Source: Prosapia bicincta (taxonomy: Eukaryota > Arthropoda > Insecta > Hemiptera > Cercopidae). From it: a stretch of 64,000 bases of DNA. How positions within the stretch are numbered: the stretch's first letter is position 1; each line of letters starts with the position of its first letter. Positions 23,655-35,549 of this stretch are shown here, in pieces. The notes beneath the pieces are model-generated. The model made no database searches and was not told where the DNA came from. It saw only the letters and a program-made list of their open reading frames with translations. The DNA is taken from assembly GCA_036971475.1 (NCBI GenBank), contig JBAIZL010000001.1:82165483-82229482 (forward strand), written 5' to 3'. The translations under genes were made by a program, and so were the position numbers.

Positions 23655-23870
23655 ATATGAACAACAATAACCCTTGCTACAAATATTTAAATATCCTTGA
23701 TGTACATTTCGCTAACACTGTTAGCATCATCATCAGGTTATAAATATACCTATACAGTACAGTTTACAAATACAAATACAGAATATTTGTAACCTTCTGA
23801 TGATGTTAGCAAAATGTACATCAATGGTATTTAAATATTTGCAGCAAGGGTTATTGCTGTTCATTTATTA
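23655..23870. repeat. PLE-C termini as inverted pair with hammerhead-like cores
   Basis: Arms 23658-23740 and 23790-23863 are reverse complements with scattered mismatches. Each arm carries the same core. On the minus strand it is CTGATGA, then helix GCTAAC-AGT-GTTAGC, GAA, and the self-complementary ATGTACAT followed by C. On the plus strand (23797-23826) it is CTGATGATGTTAGCAAAATG, then TACATC. The plus copy has lost the loop half of stem II and the G of GAAA. About 50 bp separate the arms. Confidence 0.75.
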
Positions 23871-23879
23871 TAATTACAA

Positions 23880-25615
23880 TACTGTGCTCTGTATAAATTC
23901 GTATTATTATTTTTGTAAATTAAGTTATGTTGTTTTCTAAAATATTATAATTAAGTTTATCTACATTTTTCTTTTTATAACCATTCTCTATTGCTATTTG
24001 ATAAATAATGTTTTTCTCTCTCATTTTATTTTCATATTTCATAGGTATTTTATGCAATCTGTAAAATAAATTGTATAAAGCGGCCATGTTTTGATTATAT
24101 GGATTATTGGTATTATTAGGTATTATTTTGTTTGTTAGTGTCGGTGTAAGATATATACTATATTCAAATTCATCAGTATGGTATTACTGTTATAAGTAGA
24201 AAATGGATTTTATTATTTTTTTCCATTTAATAAGTAAAATTGATATTTATATTCATTTCATTTATTTTATCCAAAATAGTTACTAAGTTTATACCATTAT
24301 TATTAGATATATACAAACCATCGTCCACATATCTAAACCAATTACAGTTTTTATCATATAGCTTTATAATATTATTTATTTTATTATCTAAATATTGTAA
24401 AATTATTTCAGATATTATACTTGATAAAGAGGAACCCATAGCTAGACCATCTTCCTGTTTGTAAATTTTATCATTATATGAAAAATAATTTTGATTTAAT
24501 ATAATTTTTAATGTATTTATGATTTTTAATATTTATTTTCTATCTTTCTCACTTTGCTCTAATTTACATTTTATAATTTTGAGAGTTTTTTATACAAATA
24601 TTTATGCATATATTTTTTTTATCTAATGATATTAAATTTGTATTATTATCAATATTAATTATATTTAATTTTTCAATAAGATTAATGGAATTAACTACGG
24701 TATGATTATTATTTAGTTTAATTTTATCTTTAAGAATAGATACTATGAATTTAGATATTTTATAAGGGGCATTTATAAAATTTACTAATGACCTAATTGG
24801 TTCCTCTATTTTGTGTAATATAATAAGTCCATTCATTTTTGGAACTTTTGGATTATCATTTATATAATTACAAATATTATTTTTATTAAATAATTTTTAT
24901 GAAGATTTTATTACATTTTTTATTTTCTTTTGAAATTTCACTGTAGGATCTTTACATATTTTACTGCAATGATTTTCATTTATATATTTTTCTGTTTTAA
25001 TTATATGTTTGGTCTTATCAATAATCATAATAGCATTACTTGTATCAGCTTTTACTGTAATAAGACTGTTATTGTGTAGTTTATCTTTTAAATCTCTGAT
25101 TTCTAAATACTTTTGTCTATGGGTTTTATTAATTTTATTTTTTTAATTGAGATGCTTTTTTTCTAATACTGTCTTGTACATTTTCATTTAATATAATTAT
25201 AGCTATTTCTGTGTTTATATATATATATTAATATCTTTGTTTATGTCTCTTTTTATACTGATTTTATTATTTTCAAGCAGTTTTATTTCACTATTATTAA
25301 ATTTAGTATTAGATAAATTAACAACTTTAGAGTGAAAACAATGATATTTAATTTGAAGTATTACTTTGATTTGTTTTTCAAGTTTCAAATTATTTAATTT
25401 TTTGGTTATATTATTTATTTTTATATTTCTAAATTTATTTATCATGAAGTTGATTTTATTGTATTTGTCTTCCCATTTTATATTATACATTGTAGAAACT
25501 AATTTCAAATGTAATTTATATATTTCAGTAGTTAAAGTATTTTACTATTTATATAAATTTCTTATTTCATTTTTTATCTATAATTTCTTTGTTTGTTTAT
25601 ATGTCTTTTAGGCAA
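23880..25615 (-). pseudogene. PLE-C reverse transcriptase, decayed
   Basis: The open blocks fall in order on the minus strand. 25508-25215 is the N-terminal region with KVVNLSNTKFNNSEIKLLE, typical of PLE proteins before the fingers. 24836-24564 has EEPIRSLVNFINAPYKISKF and motif A as LISLDKKNICINI (Asp kept). 24439-24227 has motif B MGSSLSSIISEIILQYLDN and motif C FRYVDDGLYI (both Asp kept). Short stops and frameshifts separate the blocks. The thumb continues, broken, to about 23880, where the terminal repeat begins. No GIY-YIG domain is attached. Composition is extremely AT-rich. It is non-functional. Confidence 0.85.
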
Positions 25616-25845
25616 TATGACTTTTGTTTTTTATTGTAATTTTTGCATATTTCGGAATAATATAATTTAAAATGCATTCTTTATTAAAATATTTATTACA
25701 ATTTTTGTTCATTGACCCCTTAGTGCTGAAATTAATTTTTTGTCTAATCTCCATAAACTGTTTATAATATTATATACTACAGTGCCTAAATATGTGGAAA
25801 ACATATGTTTTCAAAAAATCGATTTTGGCTTTCGAGTTTTTGACT

Positions 25846-26717
25846 GTTACCATATGGTAACGCTAGGCGTCTAGTGTGTCGTGTTTTAGAATCGTCTCAG
25901 AATTGAGACCTGATTTTTATTTACTACACTTTATTAGCCAATCTTGAACAATGCTACCGTTTGGAAGGACGGAGATGACTGAAACACGAGATCAGAAACA
26001 AAAACCAGTTGTTTTAATTAGTGTAGAGTTGATTCTCGATTCCAAAAGTCGATTCCACCAATTCTGGATACTAAAATCAAAGCAATCGGAATCAATCATA
26101 AAAGCCGATTTCAGCACGGCTGGCGTTTACACATTCAGCGGTAAATATTTCTCGCCGCTCTAACATAATGTCGCGTTTACACATCGGGTGGTCATTCCCG
26201 AACACCTGTTTCCACTTTTCCCCTTCACTGTATATTAAACCATCGTAGTTTATTCTGGTTGCATCCACTTCTTGGAGAAACACTGAAATTCTACCGAGAA
26301 AATGAAGATGCAAAAACGAGTAGTACAGACGCCTAGCGTTACCGACGGTAACGCCCTGAATTGTGCAAATAAAACGACTCTCGAAAACCAGAAAACTTGA
26401 TAAATACTATTGTACTAGCATCCAACATTTATTCTTAAAAATATTATGAAAATCTGACAATGGGAAGTATTTGAGTTTTATTTTTGGAAATAAAAAACGT
26501 GATGCTATCTTAAATTGGAGTGAAGGATAAACTGACAATCGAATAACTCACATCATCTGATATGGGTTCAAAGTACGCTGATATGTTATCAAGGTGATCG
26601 ACTAAAATTATTTTGAGGCCTACATTCAACCTTCAACTCTTATTGTGTTTATTATTCATAAACAAACATACCCCTCCTCCCGTTACCGTATGGTAACACT
26701 AGGCGCTAATGGGTTAA
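25846..26717. mobile_element. Putative piggyBac-like repeats with palindromic GTTACC termini
   Basis: Three related blocks occur: 25846-25873 (GTTACCATATGGTAAC then GCTAGGCGTC), 26327-26353 (the reverse complement form, with a perfect 17-bp inverted match to the first), and 26682-26717 (GTTACC...GGTAAC, ACTAGGCGCTAATGGG, TTAA). The last one read on the minus strand begins TTAA CCCATTAGCGCCTAG, which looks like a piggyBac end. No transposase was found between them. The left boundary is unclear. Confidence 0.5.
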
Positions 26718-27099
26718 TTGAAATTTGTGTTTTTCAAATAAATTTATGCTCCTTGTTATGAACCCTTATTCTTACAATTTAATTTGTCATGCAATAAAAT
26801 ATGCTCGTTCACTAGCACACACCAAACAATAATGTTTACAGGTATGGTAAATTTCAATAAATCAGTTGATAGAAATGTTGACACACATCCTGTCCATCAG
26901 TCCTGTTATCAACATTATCAACATAATTCATTATTGATGTCATTCATATCATGTTTGACTTTACTCAAACACGTCTTGTAGGTTTTATAAAATGTACAGT
27001 AGTTGTTTGTCCATCTAGTAGTTTGTACGCCATTTTTCACACAACTACTGCACCATTTATATTTTTAAATACTCAGTGATTTACATAATTTAACATTGG
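26718..27099. other. Osbp intron 4, no feature seen
   Basis: No exon or repeat could be supported. Confidence 0.55.
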
Positions 27100-28745
27100 A
27101 AGATCTTTTCTCATTTTTTTGTAAAGTTTAGTGTCACTTGAAGTTTTAAAATGTAGCAAGATGTCCAAATCTCAAAAGAAACAATGTGATTTAAGTATTT
27201 AAGAAAAACTTGACATTCTAGATTGTTACAGTAAATTACCAAAAATGAGTTAAAGAAACCCTGCTTCTCAACTTGGCAATTTGCAACTTCTCTTGTGTAA
27301 AATTTGGAAGAACAAAGACTACATTTTGCCATTATCAAAGTGTAATGAAAATTTTGCCAACAAAAGAAATCATTCCGGGAAGGATCTACAAGCGGAATTA
27401 GCTTTGAAATTATATTTTTAAAATGTTTATGAAAAAGATGCTCGAGTTTATTGCCTATTATTGCGCCAAAAAGCCATGAATTTTGCACAAAAATAAGAAA
27501 GCAGGATTTTAAAGCCACAGATAGATGAAAGAAAAGAGTAAAATCGCAGCATCGTGATTTATTCTAGAAATAATAGAATAAACAATGTTTGTAAACAATG
27601 GATTACAAGTTTATTCTTATAAAGCTCTTATATTTTGAGTTATATAAGAAAACATACAGTGAAAATAAAGATGCTGATTTTGTTGGAGCTGAGGACTGCT
27701 TAAAATATGAATGGTGAAAACTTTTGGCCAAGTATTCTACTAGCTGCATATACAATGCAGATGAAACAGGATGTAATTATCTTGCTTTACCCTAAAATAC
27801 TTATCTATTCAAGAATGAAAATGCTAGTGGCTGTAAAATATGTGAGCAACATACAACTGTTTTGTGTTGTGTTACATGGTTGGACCAAAAGAAAAACTTT
27901 TAATCATCAGAAAATTTAAAAATCAACGCTTTTTTCTAAGTATTAAAAAGCTACCGTCTGAATATCATTCAAACTCCAATGCTTGGATGACATCAAACAT
28001 TTTTAATGAATGGCTGACTAAATAAATTACCAACCTGAAACACAACGTTGTCCTTCTAATAGCTAACTGCACTGCATATAGCGTAAGCACTACTCTGAAA
28101 CATATCAAAGTGATTTACCTTCCGGTCAATAATACATCACTTATTCAGCCATGTGACCAAGGGATGGTTAAAAATCTGAAAACTTTTTAACCGAGAGATG
28201 CAAGCTAGAATAATAGAAAATATGGGTGAATTGCAAACATTTACTTCAAATGAATTGGCTATAAAAACCTCTTTACTCAATATTATTCATCTTGCAGCAA
28301 AATCTTGGAATCAATTTTCTAAAAAAAACTGAAAAATTGCTTTAAAAAAGGTGGTTTTTTTATTAAAGAAAATTAAGAGCAAACTACGTCTGAGGAGGAG
28401 TCAGAAGAGAGCTTAGCTTGAAGCTTTTTGATTTTCCTTTAAAAAGAATATACTGAGTGGATGGAAGTTGACAATAGCATTTAAACAGCTGCAAGAATGA
28501 CTGAAGACGACATTTGTAAGGCAGTTGCTTCAACATCAAACGTAACTGAAGAAGAAGATACTGATGACAATGAAAATGACAAATAACTACCGCTAAAATC
28601 TAAGCAGATAGTTCACCAAGCTTTTGAGATTCTACAGGCAGTGTGTTCAACAAAAAGCAGACAATTTCAACAAACATTATAAATATGAACAATTTATCAA
28701 TAATATGTACTGAAAGATTACAGACAATTTCACATTCAGAATTTT
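27100..28745 (+). pseudogene. CENP-B/pogo-family transposase, decayed
   Basis: Reading through stops and frameshifts on the plus strand: an N-terminal HTH region (EKLDILDCYSKLPKM, then ASQLGNLQ) near 27205-27290; the CENP-B-type domain with KDARVYCLLLRQKAMNFAQK near 27435-27495; YNADETG near 27750 (first catalytic Asp); IKVIYLPVNNTSLIQPCDQG near 28105-28165; and an acidic C-terminus with EWMEVDNS and EEEDTDDNEND near 28455-28580. This is the block order of Tigger/jerky-type transposases, which bind element ends through the HTH and cut through DDE chemistry. Many stops make it a dead copy. Terminal repeats were not identified with confidence. Confidence 0.82.
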
Positions 28746-29160
28746 TTGTGAAAAAGTAAATAAATAAGTTTTAAAAGTTCTATGATGAAGTTTTATGTTT
28801 CTAATTCTTTTATGAAGTTTTTTGCAGAGTTCCATATTTTAAAAAAATTCAAATAGTGTTAAAGAAAAATCTCCAATGGAATGAAATAGTCTGACATGAA
28901 GTATTCCCACAAAGTATAACAAGTAGAAGACTAGTTACAAAATTTTACTACAGTACATAAAACTGTATGGAGTTCCAAAATTTGGTAAGTAATCAGTCAT
29001 AATTTCCATGTGTCTGAATTACATTGTAGTTGAGGTCTTATAGAAATGAAATGACTTACTGTAATACTAGGCCTCCATAGGTCAGTAAACACTTGTGACC
29101 GTGATACAGTGACTTTAATGCGACACTTTTGTACATCGTGGTTACGGGGTTGGTTATTGT
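28746..29160. other. Osbp intron 4, no feature seen
   Basis: No supportable feature. A possible end of the preceding transposon may lie near 28960 (acataaaactgta), but it is not proven. Confidence 0.5.
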
Positions 29161-29164
29161 TATC

Positions 29165-29512
29165 GTTCGGCTATTGTTATCGAATATGCTTATGATAAAT
29201 ATGATTACAATATTATTCAAAATATTATTTCACACAGTATTTACCTTTTAAAGTTTGTTAACAATAATTTGTGTTTCCAAAATGATAATCCAACGACAAC
29301 AGCCTTAAATTCAGTGTTCACAGACACCACATCAGGTTAATGTTATTGAATATGCTTCTGACAAATATGATTACAATATTATTGAAAATATTATTTAACA
29401 CTGTGTCTACCTTAGTTTGTTAACAAAAATTTGTGTTTCCAAAATGATAATCCAACAACTTGCAGACTTAAATTTAGTGTTCACATACACCACAATCAGT
29501 CAGAATCAGATT
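29165..29512. repeat. Two tandem copies of a ~170-bp unit
   Basis: The unit containing atatgattacaatattatt, gtttgttaacaa and tttgtgtttccaaaatgataat occurs twice in direct orientation (about 29165-29340 and 29341-29512) with roughly 85% identity by eye. No coding potential is seen. Confidence 0.85.
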
Positions 29513-29526
29513 ATATTTTATCAATA

Positions 29527-30932
29527 CAGTAATACCCCGTACTTACGAGATGGGTGGGACCGAGCGCTTACCATCTAAGTCGAATTTGCGTAAGTCGGGG
29601 TATAGTTTTACAAACAATCACATAGGAATCATGTTTAATTGGGACCAAAAACTAAATAAACTAATAGTTTAGAAGATAAACGTATATGTATTAAAATCTT
29701 AAATACATATTACAACAAAAAGTTCAATTATATATATACATATTGTATAGAAGTAAGTAAAAAGAAGTTATTTTGACATAGAAAGCATCATAAAATCTAG
29801 TAAATTCGTTTGACGAAGATTTTTTCTTCTCACACAGAATTTCCTTGTAACTTGCTAATTTCTTTGTAATGTAGCAAAAATGCGCTCATCGTTGGAGTCT
29901 ATGTTTTCCAAAATTTGTAGACCATGCTCAATTAAACTAAGGCCTTTTGTCAAGTTTCTAACCTTCATTTCATCTTCTACGTAACTGAGTCTAAAGAATC
30001 TGCGTTTTTAAGGTCTTGCTCATGTTTTTCTATGAGCTCATTAATTGTCAGCTCCTGGTTGTGTGAATCCAGCCGTTCTTGAACGTCATCATTATTTACT
30101 TCTAAATTGAGTTGTTTGGAAACAACTTCTTTAATCACATGAGCAATTTCATCAGACTCTGGCACTGATTCCCCTAGAGTGTCAGTGGCGAAGAAAATAG
30201 AAACACCTTTTCCCAAATGACATTCAAAGTTTTTTGTAATATTTTATTCCAAGATTGTTCAATGATTCTCAAAGCATCTAAAACATTGAATTGTTTTCAA
30301 TAATCTTCAACAGAGAGCTCGTTGTTATGTCTCATAGCTTCATGCAGATGCGCAAATGATCTTCTTGTGTAATAAGCTTTAAATGTTTTGATGACTCCCT
30401 CATCCATTGGTTGAAGCAAACTAGTTGTGTTTGGTGGCAAAAATATCACTTTGATGCATATGTCGAAATTAATTAAAGTAGTAGGGAGGATGGCCAGGTG
30501 CATTGTCAATTAATAGGAATTACTTTAAAAGGAATTTTTTAGACCAACAATAACGTTCGACTTTAGGTATGAAATGATGACCAAGCTAATCCTCAAAAAG
30601 GGAAGCTGTCACCCAAGCCTTCCAATTCGTCTTCCAAATTACGGCCAAACTAGTTTTAGAAAGATTTTTTAATGCCTTTGGATTTTTTTCAGCGATAAAC
30701 TATGAGATGTTGCAACTTACAGTCAACAGCTGTTTTTGCGCAAACCATCACTGTCAATCGGTCTTTGGTGGTCTTAAAACCTGGAAATGTTTTCTCTTCA
30801 TGCGCTATAAAGGTTCTCATAAATATTTTCTTCCAGAACAGGCCAGTTTCTGCGTAACTCGGACAGCATGATTTAAAACCGTGTAACTTGGGAGTCGCGT
30901 AAGACGTGGTAGCGTAAATCGAGGTATTACTG
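29527..30932 (-). mobile_element. Tigger (pogo) element, internally deleted copy 2
   Basis: A 1406-bp element with TA on both sides (29525-29526 and 30933-30934). Its ends are CAGTAATACCCCGTACTTAC and cgaggtattactg. The orientation is opposite to copy 1 (13748-15138). Both copies lack the same N-terminal part of the transposase: the subterminal ttacgcagaaactg is followed almost directly by the start of the catalytic domain. Confidence 0.9.
29977..30860 (-). pseudogene. Tigger transposase DDE domain, decayed copy 2
   Basis: On the minus strand: IAHEEKTFPGFKTTKDRLTV near 30815-30755, CKLQHLIVY near 30720, FDICIKVIFLPPNTTSLLQP with MDEGVIKTF (30460-30380), then the 79-residue frame 30216-29977 (KGVSIFFATDTLGESVPESD, ELIEKHEQDL). 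The last two parts are open, the first is broken by frameshifts. The HTH/CENP-B half is absent, as in copy 1. Not functional. Confidence 0.85.
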
Positions 30933-30934
30933 TA

Positions 30935-31607
30935 TATTATATTTAAGGTAACAAAAAAAGTTCTAAAATGATTTTTTTAACCTGCTCCTTTGCTAATCTA
31001 TGCCACAATAGATTATACTTCTTATATTTATACTTCTTATAAATCAATAATAGATTTAACAAGAAGTCCAAGCAATTTGAGACTTATTTGATAACAATTA
31101 ACTTATCTGCTTCGTTTAACTACTTCTTTAAACAAAATCAGTTACTCAATATATTAGGGATCTCCCTTGATACTTTATAAACTCCAAACAAAGCCCATAA
31201 CAACTATTGCAACGAAACCTTACAAGATATATTATTAGTCCTTGAGAGGCCTAATAGTTTAATTTTAGATGTGTTAAGCCTTAACAGTTTTACAAGAACA
31301 GAATATTATTTCAAAAACTTAGGTCAATGACCAGACATTATACTCACAGTTCCAATGTACTTTTCAAGCTTCTTTATGGTGGGAAAAAAATGTAATCAAA
31401 ACTTAGCTAAACAAAGGAAACTATGCTCATAAAATAAAATTAAAATTATTAGTATGATAATGATGGAATAACATAAATAATAATGAAAAAACAGTACAAA
31501 ATAAAAAGACATTTACTACAACTAAGTAAAAATATAAAACAGAGAAAAAACTAATGTAACAAAAATACACACTCATAAACAACTTCCAAATAAAGTCTAT
31601 AACATAC
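30935..31607. other. Osbp intron 4, no feature seen
   Basis: AT-rich intronic sequence downstream of exon 4 on the minus strand; nothing recognisable. Confidence 0.6.
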
Positions 31608-31773
31608 TTGAATGGGGCAACTGATCTTTTGCGGCTTGTTCCAATAATGAATGTTGTCTAGCTAACTGTTCAACCATTTCTTCAAGTCTCATTTTATGTT
31701 CACGTTCATGCTGTAAGATTCGCTGCCACTTTCGCCCTTGTGTTTGTGCTAGTTCAAGGTATTCAGAACAAGT
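31608..31773 (-). CDS. Osbp: Osbp exon 4 (coiled coil)
   Basis: Acceptor AATTTTAG precedes 31773 and donor GTATGT follows 31608. It continues exon 3 in phase 0 and leaves one base. The 55 residues include LELAQTQGRKWQRILQHERE and LEEMVEQLARQHSLLEQAAK. This is the conserved helical segment of OSBP after the PH domain, whose heptad Leu/Met pattern gives a coiled coil used for dimerisation. The aligned human segment has the same LAQT...KWQ...LEE...EQLAKQH pattern. No frame damage is present. Confidence 0.93.
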
Positions 31774-33475
31774 CTAAAATTTATACACAGATTTATTACA
31801 TTATTAGAATCCATTATAACTAATAATACGGTTTATTAATTCATGTATTTACTTCAATATATTTTTTTAAATGATTTATACTCTTTAATGAAATTATGCA
31901 AAAAAAGAATTTTAAATGTTAATGCTAATATATTACACACCTCTTGCAGATAATACAACTTTCCAATTTCTGGGAAATTCATAATTATTATTTTTACATG
32001 TCAAAATAGTTACTATTATTTTAACATGTATTGCTGCACTTTTTGTCAATTATTAAATCAACTTTTCAATACTACTGAAACATAGAATATTATTTTATAA
32101 CACAATTCCTCCTGAAAATCTGAGTGCTCTTTTCAACAATTACATCACCTTACAGCCCAAGAAATATTGAGTTAAAAGGACTTGAATTTGGTTCAAGGAA
32201 TGTACTGACAGATGCTTTTGCTGATGAATTATGAATTATCTTTTGATCCAAATCTTGATGGAGATTGACACAGGATATAGGCAATAAACCTTGTTGAAAG
32301 TATTTTAATACTCTCATTGCGTAGTACCAGGAAAGAAAAACCCCATGAAAAATATAAGAGTTAAAAGTTGTCTAAAGTATACAGAAGAGCAAAATCAATA
32401 ATATTTTGTTTGTCTCGATGGAGTAATCCATCAGAAATTCTTATCACAAGGTAAATATGAATTATTACTTGTTTTAAATATTTCATGTCCAAGATTCATT
32501 TGAGTTTTATTCTGAACACTGGGAACAGGAAACAAATATTGCAACCCCTCAGAACTGAGAAGGTTGAGTTACCATACTAGTGATACACTCTAATCTCAAC
32601 TTCAGAGAACTCCATTTACCTTTCCCCAATCATCTACATCAGGTAACTTCATTTGTGTTTCTTCTGAGACTTTAAAAATAATTTTAATAAATTTCTAAAT
32701 TATAATCATCAACATCTATAATTTTAAACTTATCTATAAGTTTAATCTTAATGTGAATATATAAATTACAATTCAGTTAACCAATTACAAATACATCTTA
32801 ATTATTTAAAATTCAAAAAAAACTGTAACCGACAAAATCTCAAAAACGGAATAAATTATTTTTTGCATAATTTTTTCCAGAAACATTGAATTTAAAATTG
32901 TGACAAATTATGCTTACATTAGCAGCATTGCGCAAACAACTCAGTGTAAAAATGTATAATTTTTTACACAAAATCATCACAGTTTGTGTTAATAGGAAGA
33001 TTCACTCTCTTGCAGAGCTGACTAGATAATTTAATACACAGGTTAGAGACAATGACCATTACTCTGTTTAACTCAATGAATTTTATAATCTTAATAGGAT
33101 TTTTAACACGACACATTTGCTTGAATATACACCCTATGATAACAGGCTAAAGAGGTAAACCAATTAGTCTGACGTGGACATCTAACTGTTGGGGTATAAT
33201 AAAATTATGAAGATTTAATATCAAGAAAATGGTCCAATTTTCACCTTTTCCATGCAGGAATTAAAAGCTATTGTTATAATGAATTCATTTTTTTAAAAAA
33301 ATATATCTTTACTTAGCATATTTATAAAATATTTATAAATTCTTATAACAGAAAGGATTTATTATAGTCTAGCTATGCAGATTAATTTGCCACAAGTTGG
33401 ATAACATTTTATATGAGGAAGTTACTGCGTCTGATATTCTAATCTTTCCATCACGAGAATGTCAAAGATGTCAGT
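31774..33475. other. Osbp intron 3, mostly featureless
   Basis: AT-rich intron between exons 4 and 3. The only element recognised is a PLE-A fragment at 32538-32680. Confidence 0.65.
32538..32680 (+). pseudogene. Short PLE-A C-terminal fragment
   Basis: Nucleotides match the end of the PLE-A frame: the [10 protein letters not shown]...YTKSRE...PNLN region (compare 5090-5175), with stops and small indels, followed by the cttttaacttcccc-like start of the tail. Confidence 0.65.
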
Positions 33476-33612
33476 TGTATTTTTTAAATACCTCTGAAGA
33501 TGATTGCTGGGCAATCGAAATGTAAATAAGGTTTAAATAAAATGTTATTTGTGGTTTAGAGGTTTTATTTATTTAAAAATAAACATTACGCCACAGTTGC
33601 TTCATATAGTTA
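33476..33612 (+). repeat. Solo PLE-E 3' tail with hammerhead-like fold
   Basis: The tail is nearly identical to 52447-52545. The fold at 33490-33532 reads: stem I ACCT/AGGT, core CTGAAGA, one extra T, stem II GATTGC-TGG-GCAATC, GAA, stem III ATGT/AAAT (one mismatch), A. It is followed by ttatttgtggtttagagg and aaaaataaacattacgccac, whose reverse complement opens PLE-E at 50641. No coding sequence is attached. Confidence 0.78.
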
Positions 33613-33824
33613 TAAATATGTCAAAGATATTTATTTTCTCATCATGAGAATGTCAAAAATAATTACATTTCGTGACAAGGAACCTTAATACTTTTGATAC
33701 ATTGATACTTTTAACACTTTCATGGTACTGACATCAAGCAATACTTTTGAAAACTCGCTTGATACTTTTCCTACACTTACATAATTCTCTAATTTTCACT
33801 TTAAAATGGTATAATATATTGCTG

Positions 33825-33898
33825 CAACTAAGATATTTTAAAGTGGTTGTAAAAATAAACTCAACTAAGATATTTTAAAGTGGTTGTAAAAATAAACT
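33825..33898. repeat. Two tandem copies of a 37-bp unit
   Basis: caactaagatattttaaagt plus ggttgtaaaaataaact is repeated exactly twice. Confidence 0.95.
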
Positions 33899-34299
33899 GT
33901 CTTAATACAACAACGAAACTGCTCCAGTATTTGGAAACTTTCCCCACCTGTTATACAATGTATGTCTAGCTCATACATTTCAACTTGTTTTAATATATAA
34001 CTTTACACTTCAAAAAATATTAAAAATTATATTGCTCAATCAGGAATTCAGGATGATGAAATTAAATTCTACATATGGTACAAAGATCATATTTTTTGCA
34101 TCTTCTGATCTCTCCTTTTATCAGTGAATCTTCAGAATCACAATAGGATCTTATTAATTTATTGACACATTAAATATTTTGTATCAAGCAACATTCGCTA
34201 TAAGTTCTGTAACGTATTTTTTCATATACTACCACCAAACTAGTAATTTCCGCCATATAGTTCTGAGAGCAAACAGTTCTAATTATTAGCACGAGAAAC

Positions 34300-34486
34300 C
34301 TACTGTTGACCGATAATAAAACAGCTGACCGAGTAAAGTTCAATATTTCCGGTATAGTTGTAATAGGAAATAAGACAGTCGTTGAGAGAGCCCTAGAGTA
34401 GCGAGTCGATAGAGAAGAGTCTTCCTGGCAACCGATGGACTGCATCCGGCCGAATGCTAGCTTCCTGAGGAAACAACAGGTAAACG
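34300..34486 (+). other. Candidate non-coding exon or regulatory island
   Basis: The segment is clearly richer in GC than its surroundings (for example gcatccggccgaatgctagc). It ends in aacaacag followed by gtaaac, an acceptable splice donor at about 34487. No long coding frame on the plus strand is convincing. It could be an alternative first exon, a lncRNA exon or an enhancer inside Osbp intron 3. This is inference from composition and one splice-like site only. Confidence 0.2.
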
Positions 34487-35012
34487 ACTCATTTAATATT
34501 CTTTTATATTTGTTAATAATTCGTACGTTTACTTGACAACACTGTCCACTGCCCGAAGAGGAGTTTAAGTCCGTTAATTGTACTCAACGGTATTTTAGAG
34601 TTAATACCAATGACTTCCTGTTTTATTAAATCCTCCGACGGCAGTAGCATGTCAAAATGGTAGAAGAGCGAGGTTTGTAAAATAATTTACAAATTTGTTT
34701 AATAAAAGAGAAAATACAAAAATTTTAGTTAACGAATAAAGAAAGACAAGTATTTTTGTAGCTATGTTTTATAATTATAATTCCGGGAAATATTGTGGTA
34801 AGTCTAACAATAATTGAATCCATAGTTTTATTTTTTTTTTAATAAAATTTATATATTAAATGTACAAACGGCAATAAGTAGAACTGACAACAACGTTTCA
34901 TTGTCAAAATAAATCTAATAACTTTTCAATTGAGCAACTTCTCTCTACAAAACCTGTCTACATATGACTTATCTGCATCACATATTTAAACATCAGTATA
35001 TATAGGTCTACA

Positions 35013-35093
35013 ATGAAGGAGGTAGAAAAACAGGAGTCCCTAATGGAGGATTGTTACGTGAATCCAGAGCTGTTGACCAGAATTTATAATCAG
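35013..35093 (+). other. Candidate short coding exon, 27 codons
   Basis: ATG at 35013 opens a frame (MKEVEKQESLMEDCYV...LLTRIYNQ) that reaches cag followed by gtatac, a plausible donor at 35094, in phase 0. Composition looks more coding-like than the flanks. It resembles no family I know. It may belong to the start of the adjacent PLE-F, or be chance. Confidence 0.2.
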
Positions 35094-35549
35094 GTATACA
35101 TCATCCTGTAAAACTCAAGAGTCATTAAATAGTTTATAGAATATGTGGACAATGTTGTTATTTATTAATATTTTTAACTTTACCTACCAAGACTCTAGGT
35201 AAATGCCATACCATACATTACAATAAAAATATTGAAAAGAACCCCAATACCACAAAAATAATCAAAAATAACAAATAAGACAAGTTACTTAAGATTTATG
35301 AGTAACTCAAAAAAGTTACTTAATAGTTATGAAAGTGTTTTTATAGTTAAATCAAATTGTAAATTAATGAATGCAGATAAAGGACCTATTCCTTACTCAC
35401 CATTATATACTTTACTTAAATAGCTTTCTTCAAATTACGATGTTTTAATCTAATTACTTTTAGTTTATTAATTGTTATTGCTGTAGTTTTTATTACATAT
35501 GTATTATTATAATGTAATTTTTGACATAACCTATTTGGTTCCTGATGGC

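Noticed and set aside
34170..34445. 91-residue minus-strand frame
   Set aside because: No recognisable family and it lies in the GC-richer island; could be chance.
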